A stretch of DNA of 64,000 nucleotides from Karalla daura (GCA_029224185.1 CM055197.1:18761750-18825749), one strand, 5' to 3'. Counted from the first letter of the stretch, positions 50,801-63,672 are shown. Notes: generated from the letters alone by a model not told the origin. Numbers and translations: made by a program.

Positions 50801-52502
50801 TCTTCGTCATTATTTGACTTGGGATGAGTTGCCATGAAACAAAAAGAAACACACAAATAGTCTTCTAAGACCAAAAAAAACCAAAAAAAAACAGTGTTAC
50901 GTCAAGAATGTTCAAGTGAAGGTGACTTTGTGTGCAGTCAAAAGCTGTTTGCACAGTTTACTACACTGATACAGTGAACCTGCTCCCGTTCTGCCTCCTT
51001 GCCTCTGTTTTGCTCCCGCAGTTGCACTCGATTCAAGGGACGACCCACCATCCGACATCAAACCGTCCGTGCTGAAGTTAGCTGTGTTTTTGTTATGACA
51101 TAATGGAAACCTATCCTCCATTGTGTCACTCATAACTGCCTCTACATACACTCACAAAAGAAGAAACGGGGGGGAGAAAAATTCTCCCTCTTTTGGAAAT
51201 TGGCCTTTTGTTGTCAGTCAGCGGAGCTAAAGCAGGTGACAGAGAAATCATTTCTCTTACACGGAAAGGTCTTTTGAAGCAGTGTCGTCTTTAGTCAAGT
51301 TGTGCATGACAATCTCACACAACATCATGCGTTATGAGAGAAGCGGTCCAAGTTTCCTCAAGTTTTATATGCTTATGATCTCCAACCTCTGTCATGCCAC
51401 CTTCATCACACGACATCATCATGTTACCCTAGAAAATATTCCAGAGTCCTTGAGAATACCGATGGTGTGGTGGTTCCCACCACGGAGAGCATCAGGTTGT
51501 GCAGCTGCTTGATAAGGTAACAGTCCTTCTTTGTATTGATGCACAGGGGTTAATACAAATGGTAAAAACAAATGATAAAGTCCATGAGAATAAAACGACA
51601 TGAAGCACAAAGCGTGCTGCATTTTTCTATGAGCAGGCAACGCACACACTGGCATCCAGCAGTAAATGGTTCAATACATGCTCACATCCCAAGATAAAAT
51701 ACATAGTGTGAAAATAAATAAATAAATAATAATAAATCAAAACACTGAGAATGACAGAGAGTGTGTATTTTGCCTGCATGTCTAAACTTTTGTGCTGATT
51801 TAGGTCATTTTCCCCCTCCTCTCACACTACAAGGCTCACTGCTATATCAGGATTTCCTTCCAGCTGTGCGTGTAATTAGTTTCTCATAAGCGTTACCACC
51901 AGGGGAGCCATTAAGGGAAGTAGATTAGGGTACACATCATATCCCAGCCACCCCAAATATGAAAAGATTTATCCTTTGCAAAAACAGACAGGATTTGTTT
52001 GTTTCGAGAGTCACGGTCGTGCGAGGGCGTGGAACTGACACATTAGGCATGAATGTCGAGTATCTGCAGATGATGATGGAGGTGATTTGTACAAATACCC
52101 TGTAAGAGTCTGCCATCGGCCTAAACATGCATGTTTTTGGACTGGAGGGCTGGTGGGGGGGAGGGGGGGGGGCACACAGACAAGGAGAGAGCATGCAGAC
52201 TCCACACAAAAACTCCACTTGTTGGTGTGAGGCGACAGGACAAACCACTGAGGCAGAGCGTGGGCCCTGTTCAGAATGTGGAGATGAAAATAAATCTGCC
52301 ACCACAGGCTATTTCTGAATGGGAGGAATAATCACCCTTACTGACTTTAATCAAGTCCTACTTAAGAATCAAATTTGATGGGGAAAAAACTAATTATGGT
52401 GTTTTAATTGCCACAATATTTCACTAGATATTGCATTATCATTTCGGTTATTAAAGCATCCTGGGTCGTACCTCTATTCTGCCCTGTACGACTTTGACCC
52501 CG

Positions 52503-52566
<64 letters not shown>

Positions 52567-53107
52567 ACAGATACACACACGCACACACACACACACACAG
52601 ACACGCACACGCACGCACGTACACAAGCATTGCACCTGCTGCAGCCTGAATATCCACATTTTCTTATTAAAACTGCTTCAAAATACACCTTAAAATCAGT
52701 TGAATGTATCGTATCATATGCGAGAATTTGGTTGTTACAGATCGATGCTCTGCTGCAGATTTAAAATGGAGATTTATCCATTCCTCGTGTTTTTTCGTTT
52801 AGTCTTGTCTCATTAAATGCATATTATCTAACTGTCGGTTCACCATCTGCGTCTCAGACACTAAACAGTCAATGTCAGAGAGAAAAGCTACGAAACCAAC
52901 CTGGGACAGGTTGTCAGAAACGAAATCGGAACCTAGAGACAGCCAAAAACTGCTTTACATTTAGGGGGGGAAGGAGGGAGAGGGAGAGGGAAAATGTGTC
53001 GCCATTTCATGAGGATATAATGGAAATAAAACTTACCACCAGATGGGATAACTTGCCATGACGTGCGTGAGCCCACAGAGCAGCAGGAAACATCCCAGGT
53101 ATATCAT
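41837..53107 (-). CDS. wnt3a: Wnt3a secreted signalling protein
   Basis: Lipid-modified morphogen activating Frizzled/LRP and beta-catenin signalling. Coding exons in transcript order: 53037-53107 (ATG 53105-53107), 47441-47682, 42407-42672, 41837-42316 (TAA). These total 1,059 nt, 352 aa, the same length as human WNT3A. A signal peptide (MIYLGCFLLLCGLTHVMA) precedes SYPIWWSLAVGQQYSSLG. Wnt landmarks are PSVAEGVKIGIQECQHQFRG, RRWNCTTV (N-glycosylation site), WKWGGCSEDVEFG and CKCHGLSGSCEVKTCW with the palmitoleoylated Ser (209). The Cys-rich C-terminus includes FHWCCYVSC and ends YDVHTCK. Exon phases agree (2, 1, 0). The N-terminal half and gene order favour wnt3a; parts of the C-terminus (FKPPTERDLVYYE) look like mammalian WNT3, as I recall for fish wnt3a. 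Introns are 90 bp, 4.8 kb and 5.4 kb. Confidence 0.95.
42673..47440 (-). other. wnt3a intron 2 (4.8 kb)
   Basis: Contains a decayed reverse-transcriptase segment (43,930-44,080, minus strand). It also has a non-repetitive stretch at about 46,110-46,460 that looks like candidate conserved non-coding DNA. The remainder shows no feature. Confidence 0.55.
43940..44080 (-). mobile_element. Fossil non-LTR retrotransposon reverse transcriptase fragment
   Basis: In one minus-strand frame, residues around 44,051-44,065 read EVPQGFIFG, resembling the GVPQGSxLGP motif. After an in-frame stop comes FYFYADDSLVYN at about 43,952-43,985 (catalytic YADD at 43,964-43,975). The spacing between the motifs matches non-LTR reverse transcriptases. 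Stops and the short length show it is dead. The family (L2, Rex or other) cannot be fixed from so little. Confidence 0.6.
52138..52210. mobile_element. LINE-like fragment with G tracts
   Basis: TTTTTGGACTGGAGGGCTGG, G runs, then CACACAGACAAGGAGAGAGC and GCAGACTCCACAC. This is the GGACTGTGGGAGGAAG-to-CAAACTCCACAC section of the same repeat, with the purine part turned into G runs. Confidence 0.5.
52504..52564. repeat. CA dinucleotide microsatellite
   Basis: About 30 CA units followed by interrupted CA to about 52,620, in wnt3a intron 1. Confidence 0.95.
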
Positions 53108-53600
53108 CCTTAAAGTTTCGCAAAACTTCTCCAGGAGAAAGCCAACATGCGCGCACATCTGCGCCTCCAAAAAAAAAAAAAAAGGAAAGAACACCTCGGG
53201 TGTTCGCTGATGGATGTTTTATTCCTACCCTCCCCTTGGAATAAAAGAATAAAAAAGCTGAGGGAGAGAGAGAGAGAGAACCTGTCCTGAGCGACTGCTC
53301 CTGCCACAACTCCGGAGCCAAATATTAAAAGTTAGAAGCAGCTTGCTGCTCTTTTTTTGTTAAGACCCAATCAGCAGGTATTGCCAAAGGGGGAATTCTG
53401 ATGATGTGTTGCCCTGTCAGCCACTTTGAACCGAGACACCACAATCAGCCTAATTTTAAAGATGTGTTTTAGTGCTCACTGGGAATTGGTGGCATTAGCA
53501 TGCAGTGTGTGTGTGATATATAATGTTGTTTAAAGGAGAGAGAGGGAGGGTCTGAGGGGTTTTAAATAGACATCGGAACCCCTGTGGATTGCGTAGCTAT
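53108..53600 (-). promoter_or_regulatory. wnt3a: Probable wnt3a 5' UTR and promoter region
   Basis: Upstream of the ATG lies a 5' UTR-like stretch. A TATA-like TATTTAAA occurs on the minus strand at 53,561-53,568, which would place transcription start near 53,530. A TCF/LEF-like core CTTTGAA is at 53,424-53,430 (plus). Both motifs are short and could occur by chance. Confidence 0.3.
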
Positions 53601-54195
53601 AACAACCTGTCCGGATTTCACTCCCTGGCTTGAAGCTTCTAAAATGCAGAAATAAATATGTGTGAATTGCTTCGGGAGCGTTATGAAGCCTTGCACAGCC
53701 TTATGTGAGCCTGTTTTTACCGTGCACGGGCGAAATTAAAAACTGATCCTCTGCACACCGAGATGGTTTTCCTGCACAAACCCCCGATGATTTATTTATC
53801 CTTTAAAACCCGAAACAAAACCCGCCCCGATGTGTCACCAGCCATCACATATGATCAGATTTCTTTTAGCGCTAAGACCTTTTCCCCCACCCCTGCATTC
53901 AAGTGCACGGGCTCGCAGCCTCGGCATGATGGACTGCCGGTCCGCTTATTTCTAACCAAGATTCCCGGATAAAGTTGGCCGCACGGTGGGTCTTAAACGG
54001 CAGATTGTCTGTCTCCTTTCCTCGGTGTCAAGTGGCTGTTGAGAGCTGATCTGTCTTCCCATTCACACCAGCGATGAGTTAAAGGGAGGACTGTGCAGAC
54101 AGGGCTGCGCACAGGAGGGCAAAGGCAGCCTCTGTAGACGCAGCAACAAGTCGGAATCTCACCGGTTCCCCTACGAATTAATAACATAAATACAA

Positions 54196-54242
<47 letters not shown>
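54196..54242. repeat. TA dinucleotide microsatellite
   Basis: Near-pure alternating TA with one G, about 47 bp. Confidence 0.9.
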
Positions 54243-54244
<2 letters not shown>

Positions 54245-54485
54245 CAACTCACTTGGAAGGTGCATTTGAGACTTGAACGGAGTTAAAAACAAGGGAATAA
54301 ATGGATGATTTCTTCTTAAACTTATAGGTCAAGACAGTTTATTTGCCATAACAGGCAGGCAGCCACACATTGTCTCTCGTAGCAAAATAAATAGAATACA
54401 GCAAGTAGAAAAAACGGCTGAGATTCATCATTCCAATTAAATGGAAAGTTTCAAAATATATAGACAAGCTCTGATTTAAACGCAT

Positions 54486-54617
<132 letters not shown>

Positions 54618-55179
54618 ATTAAAGCATAAATTCAGCTCCTGACCTCTAGTCGTATTGCTGGGATCCAACTTTTCTAATTAAACCTCATATATACTTCATT
54701 TATTGGATTTCATTGGTGCACCTTTATCTGCATGTAGTCCGTGCAAAATCTCAACAGGTTTACCTAAGTGTTTCTTCACTTGCATTCCCGAAAAATCTGA
54801 CAGCTGAGTGATGTGGTGTGTTATATATCACTGATTATTTCCACTTATCTCTTTCATTCATGTTGCCCTTTATTTTACAGAGCCAACGTTGTCATTGTTC
54901 TCTCATTGACTAAAAAGTGTCTATAAAGTGAACCTAAATCACTCGCCCAGGGGCCTAATATGACGCTCAGGAGAACGCGGGAGGACGATATATTGCCGCC
55001 ATCTAGTGGATTCTTTGTCCGCATTACAACCGGAGCAGATGTGTTTTGAACTCGAACTGCTGTTACCGAAGGTTCTTTATTTTGTCGACGCGTTTCAGGT
55101 CTAGAGCAAACAATTATTGATTTGCAGGCCGCACAACAGCACAGCAGTAAGTGTTTCTCTTTCATAGAAAGGTCGGTTT

Positions 55180-55400
55180 GCTCTCCATTCCCTGCCATTC
55201 CTGTGTGGAGTTTGCGTGTACCCCTGTGTGTTTGTTTGGGTTGATTGGAGACCCTAAATTGCTCCTGGTGTGTTTATGTGTCTTCCGATGGACTGGCAAC
55301 CTGTCCAGGGGGTATTCCCCCTATGTAATTTGAGAACAGGCACCGGCAGACCCCTGGTTTACCAATGGATATAAAGCAGGTAAGACAATGAGGGGATGTG
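55180..55400 (+). mobile_element. Decayed LINE-like 3' end
   Basis: Shares ordered blocks with the 63.3-kb copy: GTGTGGAGTTTGCGTG, GACTGGCAACCTGTCCAG (55,291-55,308), CAGACCCCTGG and TATAAAGCAGGTAAGA. These are typical words of the abundant fish L2/CR1-type 3' region. No protein remains. Confidence 0.6.
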
Positions 55401-56319
55401 TGAATGAGGGCATTGCTTTTTTTTCTATACCAGCTCATTTCACACACCAATGCTTGCTGATCCTCCTACTTCCTAGCAACTGCTCTGCTTCAGAGTTTAG
55501 GAAAACCTGGGTGTCAGAGCAGCTACGAAGCGAGTGCCTTTTTTCTCCCCGTCAGCTGTCAGCGCCGGCAGGGCTCAAGCCCAAAATATGATGCCCCCCC
55601 CCCCACAGCTTGGGACAGTCAAACACTTCCATTCTGAAGCGCCATAAGCTCTGACTCCTGCAAACCGTAGCAGCGATTTTACACGAAGTGGTCCCACAGT
55701 GAATCCCCATTTTCTGGTGTGATCTCTGCAGTCAACTGTGAACGGGCTCTCTGGTTTTCCCCCGAGCAAACAGATGGACATCATGGCACGTCTGCGTGCC
55801 CGCGGTGACCTCACCGCCCCGGTGATGTCATGTAGCAGAGCGCCGTCAGACGCAGCTCATGTCCGACAAGTGAGTCTTGTCATTGCTCGGCATCACGGGC
55901 CTCAGTCAGACTCCCTGCGTTTGACACAACACAGCTACACTAACATCATGCAATGCGAAAATATTGAACTAATCACACTAGTCACATTACTTCATCAACT
56001 TTTCCATGAATATTTTCCCAATGTGCTGTGAAGCTGCGGATGCTCGTTTGTGCATTCGAGCGTCTTAATAAGATGCAACATGCAAAGAAAGTCAAATCAC
56101 AGCCGTCCACACACAATGGTGGGATGATCTTTGAGTTGTGTGCAAAAGTGACAGCACCACTAGATGTCAGCATTGTAATGGAATTACAATATCTATTGTC
56201 AGAGCGGAATAAAAAAAAATCAGCCAGGGGCAAGTGGGAAACACAACCCAAGCTCATTTGTGTCTACGTTTCAAACATCAAAGCAACTATAATGGAGTAA
56301 AAAGCAGTGTAGTGTCCTA

Positions 56320-56490
56320 AATAGCCTGACAAAGCATGGTTGGGATTGTAGGTGAGAATGAGAGTAAATGTACACAGGACGTACATGCAAACTCTGCACA
56401 GGAAATTCAGATAATAGAAAAGAAGGTAAGTCATCACTGATTGGGGATTGCACCCAGGAACATCTGCACGTGACATGATGACCGCTACAC
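56320..56490 (-). mobile_element. Decayed LINE-like 3' region, inverted
   Basis: On the plus strand it reads ACATGCAAACTCTGCACAGG then ATTGGGGATTGCACCCAGGA and ACCGCTACACCGCTATACTA. This is the reverse complement of the same region as the 63.3-kb copy. Confidence 0.55.
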
Positions 56491-57527
56491 CGCTATACTA
56501 TGGAACCTGTGTGTACACTGCAAGTTACGAGTACAAATGTTTTTATATCTAACAGTGTTTGAATGTGCAAGACATTCATTTTGTGGTGGATTTTCTCAAG
56601 GGGAACCAAGCAAAAAACTAATCCAGTTTTATCCGTTTTTGATACAGTACCTTACATAGGATTTACCATCTAAAGAGAAATGTTTTTTTTTTCCTGTAGA
56701 TGATCATCAGATGCAAACTCAAATGTTCAGGCAGATACGATGACTGCAAGCGGAGCAGGAGAACATGTAAACAATGACTCCTCCTGTGGTGGGATTCTGT
56801 TTGCCTTACAGTCTTTCCAAGGGGAAGGGAGGAGATTTGAGCCTCAGTAAATTGTGGCACACCCGGCAAGCTCACACCTGGAAACTACTCATCACTTTCC
56901 CTTGTTCCCCCCTGTTGGTCTGCAGACATGGGAAACAAAGCAAACGGCTCTCCCTCTGCTCTGACTTTATCTTCAGGATGGGCATTGCCACAGGCGTTGA
57001 CGTCCCTATCTCGCTCACTCGCCTCTGGGCAATGCAGGGTGTAAAAAGGCTTCTGATAAGGGAAATCATGGGAGACAGCTTCCAAATCATAATGTAAACA
57101 GTGTTTGTAGTTTCTGAGGTCAGACTTGTTGCTTTTGAGACCAGAACACACCCATACACATCATATATTGCATTGCTGCATGATCGCTGGGCACAAGGTG
57201 AACTATTGCTGATCCTTCCTCAGCATTATAAAGAAACGCTTGAAGCTGGTCGATAAACTCTTGACTCTTGGGAGAGCTGAAGCAATATTATCAGCATATC
57301 ATAAAAGCACTCACACTTTCCACTGACAGTTTCCATTTTTACAAGGGAAGCAAAACCAGACAATGGACTTCACAAAATACATTGGTCATGAAATGATAGT
57401 GAGGCTTGAAGGTTATTTTATATGAAGAAATATGCATCTTTTCTAACATCTTATATCCATTATTGGTGCCACAATGGGAAAAGTCAAGCAATGCAGGGGC
57501 CCAGGACCAATTGGGTTGAGTGGCACC

Positions 57528-57549
57528 TCATAATATTATAATATTATGA
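57528..57549. repeat. Perfect 22-bp A+T palindrome
   Basis: TCATAATATTA followed directly by its reverse complement. Confidence 0.9.
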
Positions 57550-59150
57550 TGTAACTATAATGCAAGAACAACCTCAGCAACCTAAAGTTGTTGGGGGATT
57601 ACAATTTTCCAGGTAGAGTTGATTATTGCTCTTAAGGAAATGTATGTAATTCTTTTGAAACATTTGACCTTGAGGAATAATGTTCACAGAAAACACTAAA
57701 GGACCGAGGTGTAATCCCTGTTGTACTCCATTGGTTTAGGTCTGATCTAACCTTCTAACCTTGGGATCTTTTTGGTGTCTGGTGTACAATATAGTATCTA
57801 CCCACTACTTCAGAGCATCTGCATTAAGTTCTGATAGCGAAAAACAAAAAACAAAAAAAACCCAAAACAAAACAAAAAACCCCAAACATTTTTCTGGTTT
57901 CTTTTAATCCTCTCATCGAAAACAGTGGATGCACCCAAACGCTTGAAATCATCCTGTCTGCATGTGCAGCCTGTTAAATTTCATTTTGTCTTGAGCTGAA
58001 GTTTTAAACGCTCTGTGGTGGGAGCCTTTGGTCACAAGGTTTTCCTCTGAGGGACTCGGATAGTTGTGTTAGCGCTGAGGTCACACATGGAGCCAGCGGG
58101 ACGAAGCTCCGGAGGCCAGAAAACAAGAAGAGACAACGCAGCTTTAATTACAAGCACAGCCCTGTGTGTCATATCAGAATGCAGTGTTTTCTATCAACCG
58201 CTGAGAGACAGAGAGGGTGTGTGACACACTCCATTTCCCCACCTCCATTCCCCCTCTCTCCTTCTCCTTCCTCTTCTTCCCTGGTCTTTTCCACACAATG
58301 ACACTTCTCCCTGGGTCATCTCAGGTCGCAATCAGCTGCGAGGGAGTCTGCATCAGCTGCAGCTGCTCAGCTGGACTCTGTCTTGTTTCATTAACGCTAA
58401 GCAGAGCAGATCATACCATTCCATCAACACCACCTGCTGGTGGAGAGCGCGACCCATTCACTACACACCTACCGTATCATCTGTCTTCGCACAAGCAACT
58501 TGCACTTTCCTGGCTCCAGCACTTCACATGTCACTGCTTTTACAGTCAAGGCTGTGTTGTGTCATTGTGGCTGGTTCCTCCAGCAAGAGACGAAAAGAAC
58601 CTGGATGAAAGGACAAGTTTGTCCTAGGGCAAATAGAAAGCTGGGATCCTGTAAACGCCTTTCAAGCGGGGTGTTTCGCAGGTTGCCTGGAAACCAAAGA
58701 GTTGATCGTATCATGTGGGTTTGGCAATAAAAAAAAACCCTAGTAGACTGTGGTTTGATATTAATGTCATTGTTTGCAAGACAGGAAATGTAATTTGCGC
58801 ATGAATGAGCAAAGTTGTTTGCCGCCAATGGGACGTGAATGTCAGTAAAACAAACCAAAGGAATCCTTTGGAAAGACGACTAATCTAATATCAGACCAAA
58901 TCAAAGCTGACTCTTGAAAGAACATATGTACCGCAACCAGACATTTCACCTTGCATGACAGGGATTCCTCCCACAGCAGCAGAAGCAGCAGCGGCGGCGG
59001 TGGTGGCGGCTTAGAGGCACCTACTTAAACACTTCCAAGAATGGACAAGTCACCACACGCTCACATACAATTTAGCTCAATTGTGTCATAACACTTCACT
59101 AGAAAATGTGCACGGACCATGAGCTGCATGCCACAAATAAAGCACCAAGA

Positions 59151-59486
59151 TTAGCTCCCACTACAATGTTTTTTGATAGTCAGGTGCTGCTTCTTGAAGA
59201 ACCTGCTGCTACTGTTTGGGTTTTGTGTACACAATAAATCCAGCAGAAGCTCAGTGGCCTCCCTTGCTTTGAAAGGACTTTTTGGGTTGTCTTTGCCATT
59301 CATGCTCTCCTTTAACATCTTCTGAAATGTATTCATTCGCATATCGCCTTTGTTTTCCCTCCGTGCTGTGACTGCATCAACACAAGAGGCGTTGACAGTG
59401 CTTTTTACTGGGGTTTCAAAAACAGCAGCTACCTCTCCAACCCCTGAGGACGAACCTCTCCTGAATCCTGAGAACGGCTACATATG
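59151..59486 (-). other. Unassigned open reading stretch, possible gene fossil
   Basis: A minus-strand frame stays open for 112 codons including the stop; its first ATG is internal (59,342). It has protein-like composition: FSGFRRGSSSGVGEVAAVFE, then TPVKS, later KDNPKSPFKAREATELLLDL and a basic end. The VFETPVKS piece recalls the repeated motifs of Ki-67-like proteins, but the likeness is short. It could be an exon, a retrocopy remnant, or chance. Confidence 0.25.
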
Positions 59487-61035
59487 GTGCACCCGACGCC
59501 TGAAACAGCAGAGTGGCGCAGACGCACCGTCAGCCTCCAAGCCTAAGCCACAAATTATGTCTGGTACATGGAAAAGATCATGTGGCCCTGCAGCGGAGTA
59601 GGGGCGGTGAGAACGAGGAGTTTGGTGGTAACTGGGTTGGGATTGGACGGATACGATTTACATTCCTCTCCAGGGATGTGATATCAAGACAAGGTCAGAC
59701 CAAGGCTAATACATAAGAGTCTGAGGAGAGGGAGGAGGAATCTAATCTTTGCTCTTTACTCAAATTGACTTTTTTCTTTCCCGAAAAATGTGGAATGGCA
59801 TACGAGGTGCATTCTCTCACATTATGCTAATAATCTACATCTTTTGTGACCTCACGTGCCGCAGACACCTTATAGGCAACACTTGTACCATCATTTATAC
59901 ATCGACCATTGGAATGCTCTGAATGCATTGCTCCTTTCAAAGAAATACCTCCAACTTCATCAACATCCCGTGGCACATTCCATCTCATTTGAATAGTCCT
60001 AGCACGGACAGACCTCAATGCCCAGCAGAACCTCATTGTAATTGCAAAGAAACGTAACACTGCAGGCTAACCCTCTAATCTGAGCTGAGTATTCCAGTCA
60101 CACTTGGAGCTGAAACAAAGTTGACTTTTCTACACCGTTACCCAAAGGGGACTTTCTCATGGATACCTGATACAGCTATTTCCAGGAGGATCTATAATAT
60201 TCACATCTATAATGCATTTTGCGCTCATTTATGTATGCACACTGGCTACCGAGGCAGAGACCAGGATAGAGCTGAAAAAAATTCCTGACAGCCGAAAGAG
60301 ATTAGTGTCCATTACCAAGCAAAATTTCTGCTACCACCTACAGCACTTATGACAGCCCTCGGTCCACTCTTCATTGGAACTGTGGTTAGAAAAACAAAAC
60401 AAAACAAAACAAAACACAAAAAAGCCCCGCACAGTTTTGTCCTCATGGCCACATTCCCCCCAACGCCGGAGTGAACTAAGCACTGTTTTCCCGGTTGCTG
60501 GGTCTGAGAAGAGGGGGGGAGGCAGCGAGTGTGTTTTAAGAAGGGTGTGGGAATCAATTATCCCACTCAAGAGACATGCAGGACCAGTGGGTATTGCTTG
60601 GGATTAGTGTCCATTCTTGTCATGTACTGACAGAACCTCCTGCTGATCTCCTCAAAACCAGGTGTTATTAAGGAGCAGGGGCCTTACTGGGGGCCTGTAG
60701 GCTTTGGAATAACTGCCCTTTAAGGAGTGACTGACAAGCTGATAATGTAAAAACAAAAAAGAGCACATTCCTGTGCCTTCACGCGCTCACCTGTGAATTC
60801 GCAAATGATACGGAGCATGAGCTGAATGTGAAATCATGCACACATATGAATCAGTGATATAAGCATGGCTCTATCAGCTTGCGGGGAAACTACAAAGCGG
60901 CGTGCCTTTTAATTGAGAAATGAAGTGTGACATTTTGGAAAATGCAGTGATTTCTTTTCTGGTGGTGATTTAGATATGAAGCAGGATAATGTGCTTGTGT
61001 CTGCCAATGCAAAATAAAGCTACATCCAGCAGTTA

Positions 61036-61560
61036 TTAGCTTAGCTTAGCCCAGTGAGGGGAAACGGGGAGACAGTCTGGCTCTGTTTGAAGATAACACA
61101 ATCTGCATACAAGCACCTCTAAGTATATCTTGTTTGTGCAATCTTTACAAAAATAAAAATGTAAAAACATAAATTTGCAGTTTCGCTGGGGGTTATGTGG
61201 AGAGCTGTTTCTTTGCTCTGAGCACTTGCCAGTTAGAGATTTCAGGAAGTTAGGAAATAGTCTGGCAAGAAGCAAAACAGAACTTTACAGGCTGCACAGT
61301 ACGACTTTAAGCCTACAGGTGCAAATGTTTGCTCCTTGCGAGTCTGCAGACTGGATAATGGACTGGCTCTTCATTTTGGTAAATGCACTCATTTACTTTC
61401 TTCCTGAGAGTTGGTGGACGATACTGATACCCCTCTTTTGTCTGTCTGCTAAAAAGCTTCGGCCAACAACTGGCTCGCTTAGCTTAATTTAGCATAGCGG
61501 AAAGGCTGGAGACAGCAGGCAACAGTTAGCCTAACTTTGTACTTTGTAACTTGAAATGTC
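61036..61560. mobile_element. Decayed percomorph-type interspersed repeat
   Basis: Blocks TTAGCTTAGCTTAGC, GTCTGGCTCTGTTTGAAGAT, TACAAGCACCTCTAAGTATA and TCGCTGGGGGTTATGTG. A second, partial copy begins near 61,478 (GCTTAGCTTAATTTAGCATA, then GGCTGGAGACAG and GTTAGCC). This wording is familiar from a repeat common in spiny-rayed fish genomes; I recall no reliable name. Confidence 0.5.
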
Positions 61561-63299
61561 AACAAAACAAAAGTTTATACCTTTCATATATATAAATATA
61601 TGTATATGGTTTGAGCCAACAGGCTATCCACTAGCAAACTCCAGAAGTGCTGCTATTAATTATATAACAATCTGACAGCGCCAGGCTACGTATTTCCAGT
61701 CTTCTGCAAAACTGAGATGACTAGCTTCTTACAAAAGCGATCGATCTTCTCATCATTTTTTCATGTGCCTCAGAGTGAAAAAACAGATTTCTGAAAATAT
61801 CCAACTTGTGCTTTGAGATTCGTTTTTCTGTTTTTTCCTCTTGTGGAGCGCATCAACCTGTCGCGTGTAATGTAACCCCATGCAAAAGACGAACAACAGG
61901 AATCCGTTGACGTCAGCAGTCACTTTTCAGGTTTGCTCTTTTAATCTCTCATTTGAGGTGCTATTTTGTTTGCACACGGTAAGCAGAAACTTGGCTCCGT
62001 GATGTCGCTTGGCCCATCTGTGGCTGTTTGTGATCTGCGCTGAACGGGCGGGATATTGTCGGAGATCGGAGAATGAATAGACTTCATCCTGAATCCTGGC
62101 AGGAGTGCTCCCCAGGTGTAGCTGAGAAAACCTGGACCATTCCCAAGTTCAGATACATCTCTCTCTCTCTCTCTCTTTCTCTCTCTTTGTGCCAGGAATG
62201 AAGGTGTGCATGGACACAAAAGATGTCAGGTGGTTGCTGGGCCACTGAAGGGTGTTTACATAGGAATTAAGGAGAGTTGTCCCTGTCTAAAGACATTCTC
62301 AGCTAGCAAATAGTGTATTCACATTATTTATAAAACAAGAAGTCAGCTTGGAAAACAAATATGCTGATTGTAAGCTAATGTGATGCTTAAAAATGTAATG
62401 CTGTAAAGATCTCAGTCATTCCGGTAATTCTTGAAATAAAACAATGAAGTGGAAAAACAGATCATATCAACCATAGTCAGTTAATATTAACCATCTGTAT
62501 CTTAGAAACTTAACTTTCTAATGTGAGCCTGTCAACAGTGATTGCATGTAAAAGAACGTTTTCTGTGACAATAACTAAGCGTTTCGGTAATCTCCAAATC
62601 TTATGCAATCAAATGCGTAGGAAGAGTAAATATTTTTCAAGAGCAGGCCTGCCAACGGGCTGAGATTTCTTGCCAGAATGATTGATAGTTTGCCAATTGA
62701 TTTACGGTGCTCAATATGATATTTTGCAAAGTGATTAAAGGGTTCGTCCTCGGCTCTTGTGAAATCCCCTACAGTTATATTTGTGGACAAATTTGCTTTC
62801 TTCACAAGTGAACTGCGGATGAACTCACCTCCGTGCATGTGGTTTGGGAGAAGTGATGGCTGTGTCTCACACGAGGCAAGACCAGACTGATATTTAACCT
62901 CAACTGGCAATCTTTAACCCAAAAAAATACCTTACACTGGGAGCTTTTCCTGCACAATGTGACGTCTTTTTGACCGATGGAATCAACACCGATGTGAAGA
63001 TGCACAGGGCACTGTGACTGAAGTAGACTATGATGTAAATTTCGTAACAATATTTTGAGATAGTGAGAAGTATTAAAAGTAAAAACACTGTCTGGCTCAG
63101 GTAATGTGAAATATACTGTAACTCGATAACATAGTTGGAAAGTTCATATTTCATAAGCCTGCCATATTTCCTTTTACAGTTTCCTGTTTATAAGCAATGC
63201 AACTCCAGGCATCAGATAAATGTAGTGCAGTAAGAAAAAAAACTCAATATTTGCCTCGCAAAGTTTGTGAAAGTGAAGAATGAGACATGTGGAAACGAG

Positions 63300-63655
63300 G
63301 ATGGATGGAGAACAGTGCTGTTGCTTCACAGTGAGAAGGTCCCAAGTTTGAATCCTGGGTCTTTCTGCGGGGAGTTTGCATGATCCCCTTGTGTTTGCAT
63401 AGGGTTTTCTTCAGGCACTCCAGTTTTATCCAAAGTCAAAAAACATGCAAGAAGCCCAGTAGGAGACAAACTTGCTCATCTGTGTGAGAGTGAAAGATCT
63501 GTGTGTGTGTGTGGCTGCTCTGCATGGACTGGCGACCTGTCCAGAGTGTATTACAGAATGTATTTATTATCCCTGTGTATGATGTGAGACGGAGGCCCCC
63601 GTAGACCCCTGCAACCACACTGGGTTCAAAGCGGGTATGATGATGGACAGATGAA
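63300..63655 (+). mobile_element. LINE-like 3' end, best-preserved copy
   Basis: Ordered words: TTGAATCCTGGGTC, GGGGAGTTTGCATG, CAAAAAACATGCA, GACTGGCGACCTGTCCAG (63,527-63,544), GTAGACCCCTGCAACC, CAAAGCGGGTATGATGATGG. It is non-coding and truncated upstream. Confidence 0.65.
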
Positions 63656-63672
63656 GGTTCTCATGACGGTTG

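Larger units (their letters stand above)
47683..53036 (-). other. wnt3a intron 1 (5.4 kb)
   Basis: No exon recognised. Contains a CA array (52,504-52,564, followed by imperfect CA to 52,620) and a G-rich LINE-like fragment (52,138-52,210). Other parts are non-repetitive and may include regulatory DNA, but nothing specific can be shown. Confidence 0.5.

Noticed and set aside
58217..58730. 136-aa ORF with Cys/Ser-rich composition
   Set aside because: No recognisable motif, pyrimidine-rich composition at its start, and overlapping frames equally open.
63335..63360. tRNA B-box-like TTTGAATCC
   Set aside because: It is part of the LINE-like repeat wording; no A box or cloverleaf is present around it.
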